Positions 50,805-59,256 are shown, numbered from the stretch's first letter. The stretch is DNA of 64,000 nucleotides from Deminuibacter soli (GCF_003412455.1 NZ_QTJU01000013.1:1-64000), one strand, 5' to 3'. Numbers and translations are program-made. Notes: a model not told the origin generated them from the sequence alone.

Positions 50805-51337
50805 GCAATTAGTTTTTAATGTATCAATTTCGGCCCCACCGGCTCAAAAAAAGCACGTTACTATGTGAAAATGATATAAGATTTAACCAAACTTAAACAT
50901 TTTGAGAGAAAATGCAGCTTAAAAAAAATTTAAAAGCCAAAGCTGTCAATTAATTACCCGGGGAAACCGGGCAGGGTAAGGGATACGTAAACACCCGGCA
51001 AAGCCCGTTTTAGGCAGCAAATCAGCCGCTACAACCTTGCTGACAAAAAGACATTAACTCGATTTAAAAAGCGCCATTAAGGCACAAAAACAAGCATTTC
51101 AGCCTTCAAAAGTTTTCAACAAGCACAAAAAATAATTTTGAAATGTAGGTCATTATTGTAATTTAGTGGCAGAATTTAATGGGTTAGTAAGTAAAGGGCT
51201 GGTTTTCGTGCCGGCCCTTTTATTTTGTCCGCTCCGCAGCAATCCTTCTTCTTTTCCGCTTGTTTTTTATCAGTACATACTTGTTCACACTACCTGTTTA
51301 TCGTTATTAATACTACCCTTGCCAGTATCTTTATGCC
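50805..51337. other. Intergenic region between the SusC gene and radA
   Basis: A 533-base region with divergent gene starts. The part nearest the SusC gene is AT-rich and should contain its promoter. A CCCGGGGAAACCGGG hairpin lies near 50959-50974, and ACACCCGGCAAAGCCCGTTTT near 50991-51012 resembles the sequence after mutL. A possible small RNA lies at 51138-51224. No coding gene is seen. Confidence 0.5.
51138..51224 (+). ncRNA. Candidate short transcript with promoter and terminator
   Basis: TTG (51138-51140) and TAATTTAG (51159-51166) form a Bacteroidota-like promoter; about 28 bases later begins a hairpin AAAGGGCTGG (51193-51202) / CCGGCCCTTT (51211-51220) with a T-rich tail. This would produce an RNA of only about 50 bases from about 51172. 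It could instead be a terminated leader of radA, whose start is 113 bases further on. Evidence is limited to these motifs. Confidence 0.3.
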
Positions 51338-52708
51338 ATGAGTAAGATCAAAACTGCATTCTTCTGCAGCAATTGTGGATATGAAAGCACCAAATGGCTC
51401 GGCAGGTGTCCTTCCTGCAATCAATGGAACACGTTTGTAGAAGAAGTGCTCGATAAAGGCAATAACAAAACAGACAACTGGAAGCAATACCACGGAGAAC
51501 CACGTTTACAAAAGACCATCGCCTTACAGCACGTAACCACTTTAACAGAAACACGCATTGCAACAACCGATACTGAACTGAACCGTGTACTCGGCGGCGG
51601 CATTGTTACCGGCAGCATTATACTGGTAGCAGGTGAACCAGGCATTGGCAAAAGCACCTTGTTTTTACAGAATGCCTTACAACTCACCGATATTGTTACC
51701 TTATACATCAGCGGTGAAGAAAGTGAACAGCAGATCAAGATGCGTGCAGACAGGCTGAAAGTATCCAATGATAACTTTTACCTGTTAACAGAAACATACA
51801 CCCAGAGCATATTCCAGGAAATTAAAAAGCTGAAGCCACAGCTGATCATTGTAGATTCGATACAGACACTGCAGTCCAACCTTATTGAATCATCGCCAGG
51901 CAGCGTATCACAGATAAGAGAATGCGCGGCTGAATTCCAGCGCTTTGCCAAAGAAACCAATACACCTGTTTTCCTGATCGGGCATATTACCAAAGACGGG
52001 AACATTGCCGGCCCCAAAATACTGGAACATATGGTAGATACCGTATTGCAGTTTGAGGGTGACCGCCATTATGCCTACCGTATTCTGCGAACACTTAAAA
52101 ACCGTTTTGGCAGCACGGCAGAGCTGGGTATTTATGAAATGACGGGTGAAGGCATGCGCCCTGTGCTTAACCCGAGCGAAATACTGATTACGCAAAAAGA
52201 AGAACAGCTCAGCGGCAGTGCCATTGCTGCATCTATGGAGGGCATGCGCCCCCTGCTTATTGAAGTACAGGCACTGGTAACACAGAGTGTGTATGGCACT
52301 CCGCAACGTACGGTTACCGGGTACGACCTGCGCAGGCTGCAGCTGTTGCTGGCCGTACTGGAAAAACGCGGTGGCTTCCAGTTTGGATTGAAGGATGTTT
52401 TCCTGAACATAGCAGGCGGTTTAAAAACGGAAGACCCTTCTATTGATCTTGCGGTTATATGCGCCCTGCTTTCTTCGTACGAAGATGTTCCGCTGCCTGA
52501 ACAAATCTGTTTTGCCGGCGAAGTTGGTCTTAATGGTGAAATTCGCGCAGTAAACCGCATTGAGCAACGCATTGCCGAAGCAGAGAAACTGGGTTTTGAA
52601 AAAATCATCGTATCGCGCTATAACAAAAAAGGATTCGATAACCGCAACTTCTCTATCGAAGTAGTATCACTGGCAAGGGTAGATGAAGTGTACCGTTACC
52701 TGTTTTGA
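51338..52708 (+). CDS. radA: DNA repair protein RadA
   Basis: A 456-residue RadA helps process recombination intermediates. It has an N-terminal zinc finger CSNCGYESTKWLGRCPSC, a RecA-like ATPase with Walker A GEPGIGKST (about 100-108), the RadA-specific motif KNRFGSTAELGIYEM, and a C-terminal Lon-protease-like domain (FAGEVGLNGEIRAV). The length is normal. It is single, divergent from the SusC gene, with a repeat tract directly after the stop. Confidence 0.96.
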   Translation: MSKIKTAFFCSNCGYESTKWLGRCPSCNQWNTFVEEVLDKGNNKTDNWKQYHGEPRLQKTIALQHVTTLTETRIATTDTELNRVLGGGIVTGSIILVAGEPGIGKSTLFLQNALQLTDIVTLYISGEESEQQIKMRADRLKVSNDNFYLLTETYTQSIFQEIKKLKPQLIIVDSIQTLQSNLIESSPGSVSQIRECAAEFQRFAKETNTPVFLIGHITKDGNIAGPKILEHMVDTVLQFEGDRHYAYRILRTLKNRFGSTAELGIYEMTGEGMRPVLNPSEILITQKEEQLSGSAIAASMEGMRPLLIEVQALVTQSVYGTPQRTVTGYDLRRLQLLLAVLEKRGGFQFGLKDVFLNIAGGLKTEDPSIDLAVICALLSSYEDVPLPEQICFAGEVGLNGEIRAVNRIEQRIAEAEKLGFEKIIVSRYNKKGFDNRNFSIEVVSLARVDEVYRYLF

Positions 52709-52790
52709 CGTTTGAAGGTTTAATGTTTGAAGTTTGACGTTTGAAGTTTGACGTTGGAGGTTTATCGTTTGATGTTTAATGTTGGATTGG
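52706..52790. repeat. GTTTGAAGTTTGACGTTGGA tandem repeat tract
   Basis: About 85 bases of degenerate units such as GACGTTTGAAG, GTTTAATGTTTGAAGTTT, GACGTTGGAGG. The same family is at 8063-8089 and 55694-55732. It overlaps the radA stop codon. Confidence 0.6.
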
Positions 52791-52920
52791 GGGGGAGGGC
52801 TTTACTAACGGGAAAATGGTGCGTGCGTAAAAAATTCCGGTGATACAGGCAGCCACCGTTCAGTTTATCCCGTATATATGGATGCTTGCATTTGCAAGTA
52901 TCACCTTGTAATTTGTAGCC

Positions 52921-53625
52921 GTGATTGCTTCTATTGAAAAATACCTCGGGCATGTGGTACAGCTGCTTTTTCCACACCATTGCACCTGCTGTGGCAATGA
53001 CGCGCTCGATCATCCGCAAATTGCCTGTGCTGTTTGTATGCAGCAGTTGAGCAGTACCAATTTTTTTGCGAGACCAGGTAACCCGGTTGAAAAAGTTTTC
53101 TATGGCCGTACACAGGTGCAGGCTGCAGGCAGTGCGTTTTATTTTGTGCAGGACGGGCTGGTGCAGCGCCTGCTGCAATCACTTAAATACCAGAACAACC
53201 AAAGCGCAGGCATATGGCTGGGTGCATTAATGGGTACCCAGTTACAGCAAAGCGGGCGGTTTAACCAGGTTACTACCATTGTACCGGTACCGCTTAATGC
53301 AGGCAGGCTGCAGCAAAGAGGCTATAACCAGGCCGAACTGCTGGCGCAGGGCATATCCGGCGTTTGCGGCTGGCCGGTAAATGCCACTGCTGTTGTGCGC
53401 GATGTACATACCGGCTCACAAACCAAACAGGGCCGTATTAACCGCTGGCAAAATATGCAGCAGGTATTTTCACTGGCCAATGCCAGCAGCCTGTACAATC
53501 AGCATATATTGCTGGTTGATGATGTGCTTACCACCGGCGCCACCCTGGAAGCCTGCGGTAATACCCTGCTTGCCGTACCGGGCAGCAGGTTAAGTATTGC
53601 CACCGCAGCCTTTACTGTTAAATAA
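52921..53625 (+). CDS. comF: ComF-family phosphoribosyltransferase-like protein
   Basis: A 234-residue protein beginning at a GTG. An N-terminal four-cysteine zinc finger (CTCCGND ... CAVCMQQL) is followed by a PRTase fold with the PRPP loop ILLVDDVLTTGATLEAC. ComF proteins are needed for late steps of DNA uptake in competent Firmicutes and Proteobacteria, but are also widespread in non-competent bacteria. No other competence gene is in the window. It precedes the glutathione peroxidase gene by 68 bases. Confidence 0.88.
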   Translation: MIASIEKYLGHVVQLLFPHHCTCCGNDALDHPQIACAVCMQQLSSTNFFARPGNPVEKVFYGRTQVQAAGSAFYFVQDGLVQRLLQSLKYQNNQSAGIWLGALMGTQLQQSGRFNQVTTIVPVPLNAGRLQQRGYNQAELLAQGISGVCGWPVNATAVVRDVHTGSQTKQGRINRWQNMQQVFSLANASSLYNQHILLVDDVLTTGATLEACGNTLLAVPGSRLSIATAAFTVK

Positions 53626-53692
53626 AACATAGCAATGCCAGCCGGATTTTATATTGTAACTTTTACCAGCCAATTTTGTTAAAAACCGAAAT

Positions 53693-54262
53693 ATGAAATA
53701 CCTATTCACCATCCTGTCGTTATTACTGATATGTGCGGCAGGTAACAGCAAACCGCGTCATATGCATCATCCCAAAAGCGAAGCAGCCGCTAAAAACATT
53801 TACGACTTTACCATTAAGTCGCTCGATGGTGGCGAAATAGACTTTTCGCAATTTAAAGGCAAGAAGATTCTCATTGTGAACACCGCATCCAAATGTGGCT
53901 TTACCCCGCAGTACAAAGCCCTGGAAGCTTTATACAAAGCCCACAAAGACAACCTGGTGATTGTTGGTTTCCCTTCTGATAACTTTGGTGGCCAGGAGTA
54001 TAAAGACGACAGCGATATTAAAAGCTTTTGCGAGAAAAATTTCGGCGTTACTTTCCCGCTCACAACCCGTGTTGATGTGAAAGGCGACAATACCACACCG
54101 GTATTCAAATACCTGTGCAGCAAAGCTGAGAATGGCGTACTGGATGCCACCATCAGCTGGAACTTCAACAAGTTCATACTCGACGAAAACGGCAAACTGC
54201 TGGCACACTTCGACAGCAAGGTGACGCCTGATAGCCCTGAACTGACGAAGTATCTGAATTAA
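53693..54262 (+). CDS. Secreted glutathione-peroxidase-family thiol peroxidase
   Basis: A 189-residue GPx-fold protein with a predicted signal peptide (first about 18 residues), so probably periplasmic. The peroxidatic cysteine is C68 (NTASKCGFTPQY), a cysteine rather than selenocysteine. C113 (SFCEKNFGVTFP) is in place of the resolving cysteine of thioredoxin-dependent family members, and W156 (WNFNKF) is conserved. The usual FPCNQFGxQE reads FPSDNFGGQE, so the catalytic Gln is replaced by N97. Such an enzyme would reduce peroxides with thioredoxin-type donors; a TlpA-like reductase is at 6.9 kb but not linked. Confidence 0.88.
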   Translation: MKYLFTILSLLLICAAGNSKPRHMHHPKSEAAAKNIYDFTIKSLDGGEIDFSQFKGKKILIVNTASKCGFTPQYKALEALYKAHKDNLVIVGFPSDNFGGQEYKDDSDIKSFCEKNFGVTFPLTTRVDVKGDNTTPVFKYLCSKAENGVLDATISWNFNKFILDENGKLLAHFDSKVTPDSPELTKYLN

Positions 54263-54330
54263 TTGTTTGATGGCTTGATTGTTTGATGGTTGAATACAAA
54301 AGCCATTGAACCATTAAGCCATCTAACCAT
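54263..54330. repeat. TGATGG / CCATCTAAC repeat tract
   Basis: TTGTTTGATGGCTTGATTGTTTGATGG and its inverted counterpart AACCATTAAGCCATCTAACCAT stand next to each other and can pair. It is the same family as at 3636-3800 and 35736-35767. Confidence 0.45.
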
Positions 54331-54366
54331 AAAAAAAAGCCGGCTCAAATGAGCCGGCTTTTTTTT
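54331..54366. terminator. Bidirectional terminator between two convergent genes
   Basis: A 16-base perfect stem AAAAAAAAGCCGGCTC / GAGCCGGCTTTTTTTT with loop AAAT, between the glutathione peroxidase gene (+) and the carB-like gene (-). Confidence 0.92.
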
Positions 54367-54367
54367 G

Positions 54368-55561
54368 CTATTTACTGAGGTGCATGCTGCGTTCTTTGTA
54401 CAGCGTGCGGAAGTAAGGATCGCGTAAGTCTTTGATGAAACGGATGGCTTCACCGGTGCTCTTCATTTCAGGGCCCAGCTCTTTGTTAACACCCGGGAAT
54501 TTGTCGAAGCTGAATACAGGTTCTTTGATTGCATAACCTTCGAGTTTTTTCTCTATGGTAAAGTCTTTCAGTTTGGCTTCACCCAGCATTACTTTGGTAG
54601 CGATGTTGAGGTAAGGTATCTGGTAGGCTTTGGCGATGAACGGTGTAGTGCGTGATGCCCTTGGGTTGGCCTCAATTACGTATACTTTACCGTCTTTTAT
54701 CGCGAACTGTATGTTGATTAAACCACGGATATCGAGTGCACGCGCAATTTTCTCGGCGTAGTATTCCATGGTGGTTACTTCAAGCGGTGTGAGGTTGAAG
54801 GCAGGCAGCACGGCATTACTGTCGCCGCTGTGGATACCTGCAGGTTCAATATGTTCCATTACACCCATTACATGAAAATCTTCCCCATCAAAAATACCGT
54901 CGATCTCTGCTTCCTGGCAACGGTCGAGGAAATGGTCGATCAGGATTTTATTACCCGGGATATGTTTCAGCAGGCTTACCACTGCTTTTTCAACTTCTTC
55001 ATCGTTGATCACGATACGCATGCGCTGACCGCCCAATACATAACTGGGGCGAACCAGTACCGGGTAACCTACTGCATTGGCCACTTCAATGGCTTCATCG
55101 GCAGTGTAGGCGGTACCATAAGCGGGATAAGCAATATTGAGCTCTTTCAGCAGGTCGCTGAAACGGCCGCGATCTTCGGCAATGTCCATGTTATCGAACG
55201 AAGTACCGATGATTTTCACACCTTTGGCTTCGAGTTTTTTGGCCAGCTTCAACGCGGTTTGTCCGCCCAGCTGTACAATTACGCCTTCCGGTTTTTCCAG
55301 CTCAATAATTTCCCACAAATGTTCCCAGTACACGGGTTCAAAATACAACTTGTCGGCAATGTCGAAATCGGTAGATACGGTTTCGGGATTACAGTTCACC
55401 ATAATAGCCTCATAACCACATTCTTTAATGGCTAATAAACCATGCACGCAACAGTAATCAAACTCGATACCCTGACCAATTCTGTTAGGACCACTACCTA
55501 AAACAATGATTTTCTTTTTTGAAGAAGGGACAGATTCGTTGGAGGAAATTTTATTGCTCAT
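54368..55561 (-). CDS. carB: Carbamoyl-phosphate synthase large subunit, C-terminal synthetase half (split CarB)
   Basis: A 397-residue protein that aligns with the second ATP-grasp synthetase unit of CarB (E. coli about residues 553-935). Its N-terminus reads KIIVLGSGPNRIGQGIEFDYCCVHG, and the chain includes MVNCNPETVSTDFDIADKLYFEPV, LGGQTALKLAKKL, VLVRPSYVLGGQRMRIV and NPRASRTTPFIAKA, ending in GPEMKSTGEAIRFI. The carboxyphosphate-forming N-terminal half is missing and the C-terminal allosteric domain is absent. The gene has its own ATG, an unrelated polar N-terminal tail of about 15 residues and a clean terminator, and the 193 bases upstream do not encode the other half, so it is a split gene and not a frameshift. 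The other half is presumably encoded elsewhere. Confidence 0.9.
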   Translation of the reverse strand: MSNKISSNESVPSSKKKIIVLGSGPNRIGQGIEFDYCCVHGLLAIKECGYEAIMVNCNPETVSTDFDIADKLYFEPVYWEHLWEIIELEKPEGVIVQLGGQTALKLAKKLEAKGVKIIGTSFDNMDIAEDRGRFSDLLKELNIAYPAYGTAYTADEAIEVANAVGYPVLVRPSYVLGGQRMRIVINDEEVEKAVVSLLKHIPGNKILIDHFLDRCQEAEIDGIFDGEDFHVMGVMEHIEPAGIHSGDSNAVLPAFNLTPLEVTTMEYYAEKIARALDIRGLINIQFAIKDGKVYVIEANPRASRTTPFIAKAYQIPYLNIATKVMLGEAKLKDFTIEKKLEGYAIKEPVFSFDKFPGVNKELGPEMKSTGEAIRFIKDLRDPYFRTLYKERSMHLSK

Positions 55562-55693
55562 TAGTTCAAAGATTGCGCAAAATTAGGGTTTGCAGCACTT
55601 TGAGCCAAACCAAATGATGGTTAAATAATAAGATGCTGTGAATCAGGGGGAAGCAGGTGTGAATCGTTGGTCGATGTGGTTTAGTTTAGCGCA

Positions 55694-55732
55694 TTTGGTT
55701 TAAAGTTTACTGTTTGAAGTTTAAAGTTGGCC
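55694..55732. repeat. GTTTAAAGTTTACTGTTTGAAG repeat
   Basis: Degenerate tandem copies of GTTTAAAGTT and GTTTGAAGTTTAAAGTTGG. It belongs to the same family as 52706-52790. Confidence 0.45.
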
Positions 55733-55754
55733 CGGAGACCTTTTTATACATTCT

Positions 55755-56510
55755 TTATGAGGCATGTCCGCTTTTTGCAGCTTTTGTCTTTCGCCGGGCG
55801 CGCATGTTCAGCATTTCAACCCCGAACGAGAAGGCCATACCGAAGTATACATAGTTTTTCAGATGCAGGCTTTCGGCCTGTTCGCTGCTCCAGCCTTCAA
55901 TGAGCAATACCAGGCCAATCATTACCAGGAACGACAGGGCCAGCATTTTAATGGTGGGATGGTCTTGTATAAACGAAGCAATCACCGGGCTGAACAGGAA
56001 CATGATAAACATGGCCAGTATTACCGCGGCAATCATAATTTCTACATGTTTGGCGGTACCACCGGCAGTAATAATACTGTCGAAGCTGAACACCATGTCA
56101 ATTAACACAATCTGGAAAATGGCATTGCTAAACTTCAGGGGCTTTTTATTGGCCTCATCCATATGTTCTTCTTCCCCTTCCAGCTTGGCGTGAATTTCCT
56201 TCACCGTTTTGTAAATAAGGAATAAACCGCCGGCGATCATTACCAGGCTGGCCAGGTCAAACCCATGATCACCGATGGTGAACACAGCCTTGCCTTTCTG
56301 TTTCAGCAACCAGCTTAAGCCCATGAGCAGCAGGCTGCGCATGATGATACCAAAGACCATCCACAGTAAGCGGGCCCTGGGCTGCTGCGCCTTGGGCAGG
56401 CGGCTCATGATGATACTAACGAAGATAACGTTGTCGATACCCAGCACAATTTCCAGTACTACCAGCACAAAAAAACTGATGATACTCTCGGCTGTAAATA
56501 AATGTTCCAT
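55755..56510 (-). CDS. TerC-family integral membrane protein
   Basis: The ATG at 56510 (MEHLFTAESIISFF) gives a 251-residue protein with about seven membrane helices and the TerC signatures EIVLGIDNVIFVSI and DMVFSFDSIITAGG, each with a conserved Asp in a helix. TerC/Alx proteins have been linked to manganese export and to tellurite resistance in some bacteria. A central hydrophilic loop (GEEEHMDEANKK) is cytosolic. The gene is single between the split carB gene and pyrD. Confidence 0.93.
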   Translation of the reverse strand: MEHLFTAESIISFFVLVVLEIVLGIDNVIFVSIIMSRLPKAQQPRARLLWMVFGIIMRSLLLMGLSWLLKQKGKAVFTIGDHGFDLASLVMIAGGLFLIYKTVKEIHAKLEGEEEHMDEANKKPLKFSNAIFQIVLIDMVFSFDSIITAGGTAKHVEIMIAAVILAMFIMFLFSPVIASFIQDHPTIKMLALSFLVMIGLVLLIEGWSSEQAESLHLKNYVYFGMAFSFGVEMLNMRARRKTKAAKSGHAS

Positions 56511-56842
56511 GTCCAATTTTATAGATAAGCAAATATAGGCAACTCTGTATGCGTACCCACTGCCTGCCGGGAAGAGCGGCAAACATCTTTCTCACGAGCT
56601 GTTTTTTATCACCGGGCAAATACTTTTGTGCAAATACGCAGAATGGCCTGCAGCTGCGGGGCGGCTCTTTACCAAACGGCGTTAAACAAGTATCTGCGCA
56701 GGCAGTTTTCTTTTTACAAATGGTGATTCAATGTCGTTAGTTAAGCATGATTTATATTTTACCGCTCCGGAGAAGTCCTATGGACAAAGAACACAAAGGG
56801 AAAACCCACAAAGTTCACAAAGGAGCCGTTAACTAAACGACA
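56511..56842. other. Intergenic region between terC and pyrD with an inverted repeat
   Basis: No gene in 332 bases. AATGTCGTTAGTTAA (56730-56744) and TTAACTAAACGACATT (56829-56844) are inverted copies with one extra base; the right copy overlaps the pyrD stop. They bracket a CACAAAG-rich repeat tract (56782-56823). The terC promoter should lie near 56520-56640. Confidence 0.45.
56782..56823. repeat. CACAAAG repeat tract
   Basis: GGACAAAGAACACAAAGGG ... CCCACAAAGTTCACAAAGG. Very similar to 23459-23491. It sits inside the inverted repeat described for 56730-56844. Confidence 0.45.
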
Positions 56843-57898
56843 TTACCGGTGATTCACCAGGTATTTGCCGATGTTTTTTACAATAGACGGGCCTTCGTAA
56901 ATAAAGCCTGTCCACACCTGTACCAGCGCTGCCCCTGCTTTAAATTTCTCTGCCGCATCTTCACCCGTAAATATGCCGCCGCTGGCAATAACCGGTATTT
57001 TTCCCTGCAAGCCTTTGGTGAGGTATTGCAGCACCTCTGTAGCATGTTGTTGCACAGGCTTGCCGCTTAGTCCGCCGGCGCCGATATTTTGTACCTGTGC
57101 TGCCGGCGTTTGCAGCCCTTCACGGCTGATGGTGGTATTGGTAGCCACCAATCCGCTCAGCTGTACTTCAAAAGCCAGGTCAATAATATCGTCGAGTTGT
57201 GCTTCGGTTAAATCGGGCGCTATTTTCAGCAGCAGCGGTTTGGGCTGTGCATGGTTGTGGTTGAGTGTTTGCAGGTGCGACAAAATTTTGCGCAGCGAAT
57301 CTTTTTCCTGCAGCTCGCGCAGGCCGGGGGTGTTGGGCGAGCTTACGTTTACCACGAAATAATCTACATGATCGAACAGGGTGGTAAAACAGATCTCGTA
57401 ATCTTTCCAGGCGTCTTCGTTAGGTGTAACCTTGTTTTTACCAATGTTGCCGCCAACAATCATGCGGCCCGGCCTGCTACCGTTTTTGTGTTGCCACTGC
57501 TGCAAGCGGGCGGCAATCACTTTTACGCCGTGGTTGTTAAAGCCCATGCGGTTAACCAGCGCCTTATCGGCCGGTAAGCGAAACAGGCGGGGCTTATCGT
57601 TACCATCCTGCGGCAGGGGCGTAACCGTGCCTATTTCTACAAAGCCGAAACCCAGCGCTTCCAGCTCCTGCAGGTACAGGGCATTTTTATCGAAGCCTGC
57701 ACCCAAACCAATAGGGTTGCTGAAATTGAGGCCAAACACTTCGCGCTCCAGTTGCGGATGTTTGTATTGAAAGGCAGATTGTATTAACCCGCGCACCAAA
57801 CCTGCATTGCAGCCGCTGCGCAGCATATTCATGGAAAAATAATGAACATCTTCTGTAGGAAAATTGAATAATATGCTGCGGATAAGCGGGTATAACAT
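56843..57898 (-). CDS. pyrD: Dihydroorotate dehydrogenase (quinone), class 2
   Basis: Oxidises dihydroorotate to orotate with a quinone acceptor, in pyrimidine synthesis. The ATG at 57898 (MLYPLIRSILF) is preferred. The N-terminal membrane-association helices (about 1-35) mark class 2. The catalytic serine loop reads NVSSPNTPGLRELQ; FMN-binding segments include IGLGAGFDKNA, VGGNIGKNK, VATNTT and ASGGI. The 351-residue length is normal. The split carB half at 54.4 kb belongs to the same pathway but is separated by terC and is not in the same operon. Confidence 0.95.
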   Translation of the reverse strand: MLYPLIRSILFNFPTEDVHYFSMNMLRSGCNAGLVRGLIQSAFQYKHPQLEREVFGLNFSNPIGLGAGFDKNALYLQELEALGFGFVEIGTVTPLPQDGNDKPRLFRLPADKALVNRMGFNNHGVKVIAARLQQWQHKNGSRPGRMIVGGNIGKNKVTPNEDAWKDYEICFTTLFDHVDYFVVNVSSPNTPGLRELQEKDSLRKILSHLQTLNHNHAQPKPLLLKIAPDLTEAQLDDIIDLAFEVQLSGLVATNTTISREGLQTPAAQVQNIGAGGLSGKPVQQHATEVLQYLTKGLQGKIPVIASGGIFTGEDAAEKFKAGAALVQVWTGFIYEGPSIVKNIGKYLVNHR

Positions 57899-57969
57899 GG
57901 CGCGAAGATAAATGAAAAACGCCATCACCCTAACCGGGCAACGGCGCTTGCACCTGCAGGAAAATTATT

Positions 57970-59256
57970 TTAATACTTCTCGTAAATGCCGGTTAAAAAG
58001 GTTTCAATCAAATGCCTGATGGCGCTTGCCTGCCCCATATGGTTGTTCACGATGATGGAGAAAATATATGTCTTGTGTTTTTTGGTAACCAGGTAACCGC
58101 TCAGTGCCAGGTTATTGCTCAGCGTACCTGTTTTCGCAAAAATAGCACCCTGCAGTTTTGGGTAATAACCACCAAGCGTACCCGTGTTGCCGGTGGGCAG
58201 GATGGCGCTGATGCGGTTAAAGCCAAAGGATTGTTTGATTTTGTTGAGCACCGTTACCAGGTCTTGCGGGGAAAACAGGTTGTACCGGCTAAGGCCGCTT
58301 CCATCTACCCATTTGGGGCGCTGGGGCAGATCGTTTAAATCGGTTTTCAGCAAGGTGTCAATAATGCGGGCATCACTCATTACACCCAGTTTTTCGTTGC
58401 TTACCATGAGCAGGGTTTGTTCTGCAAAAAAGTTATCGCTGCGGTGCATGGTAATTTTCAGCAAGGAATCGGTAGGCTGTGAGTGAATTAATTTGGTGGC
58501 GCCGGCAGGCAGTTGCGGCTGCACAGTAACCCTGCCGTTCAGCTGCTGGTTTAAAATGGCCGCCGTTCCCTGCAGCCCGTTGGTAACAAAAGGAATGGCG
58601 TCTGCCGTAAATGCCTGCTGTGAAGCTACGGTGTAAAACAGGTTGCTGTTGCGTGAGCGGTGCAGGCTGTATTTGTTTTGTGTACTATTGGTTGCGTATA
58701 CAACCGAATCGGTAAACAAGGCAGGCAAGGCAGTACGGCCCTTCCATACGGTGATATTACCATACACAGGCATGGGACTTCTTTCGGCCATATAACTGGC
58801 TTCGTAATCATCCCATGTCCAGCCGTAGCCAAAAGCATGATCCTGCCACTGGCTGCTGCCCAATACAATTTTCTTGTTGCTGCCCTGTAAAAAATCCATT
58901 ACCGGGTGCTGTTTAAAATCCGGGCTTAACAGGGTTGGGTCTGCAGTGGGTTGTGCATAAATGGCTTGCACGTCTTCTGCATAACGCAGCCCGGGCAGAC
59001 TGTCGCCCAGGTATTTCATGGCTGCATAACAGGTAAATAACTTGGTATTGCTGGCCGGTACAAAATATTTATCGCCCTGGTAATTGTACACAAACTGCTG
59101 CGTGGCCGCATCCATAATACTGATGCCGACATGCGCCGTATTCAGCGGCTGCTGTTGCACCAGGTGTTGGGCTGAACGGTTTATTCGTTTTGATACAGAA
59201 CAGGAACACAGCAGCACACTGGCTGCTGAAAACAGTACGTAATTCATTTTTATCAT
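57970..59256 (-). CDS. D-alanyl-D-alanine carboxypeptidase/endopeptidase (PBP4, S13 family)
   Basis: A 428-residue S13 peptidase that trims peptidoglycan peptides. It has a lipoprotein-like N-terminus (VLFSAASVLLCSCS). The three active-site motifs are SxxK in VPASNTKLFT, SxN in DGSGLSRYN and KTG in FAKTGTLSN. The family usually carries an inserted domain between the first two motifs, and there is room for one here. It is divergent from the M13 peptidase gene across 93 bases. Confidence 0.92.
   Translation of the reverse strand: MIKMNYVLFSAASVLLCSCSVSKRINRSAQHLVQQQPLNTAHVGISIMDAATQQFVYNYQGDKYFVPASNTKLFTCYAAMKYLGDSLPGLRYAEDVQAIYAQPTADPTLLSPDFKQHPVMDFLQGSNKKIVLGSSQWQDHAFGYGWTWDDYEASYMAERSPMPVYGNITVWKGRTALPALFTDSVVYATNSTQNKYSLHRSRNSNLFYTVASQQAFTADAIPFVTNGLQGTAAILNQQLNGRVTVQPQLPAGATKLIHSQPTDSLLKITMHRSDNFFAEQTLLMVSNEKLGVMSDARIIDTLLKTDLNDLPQRPKWVDGSGLSRYNLFSPQDLVTVLNKIKQSFGFNRISAILPTGNTGTLGGYYPKLQGAIFAKTGTLSNNLALSGYLVTKKHKTYIFSIIVNNHMGQASAIRHLIETFLTGIYEKY

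Noticed and set aside
55562-55754. Frameshift or truncation explanation for the split CarB
   Set aside because: The 193 upstream bases carry no coding remnant of the N-terminal half, and the gene has its own start and a unique polar tail.
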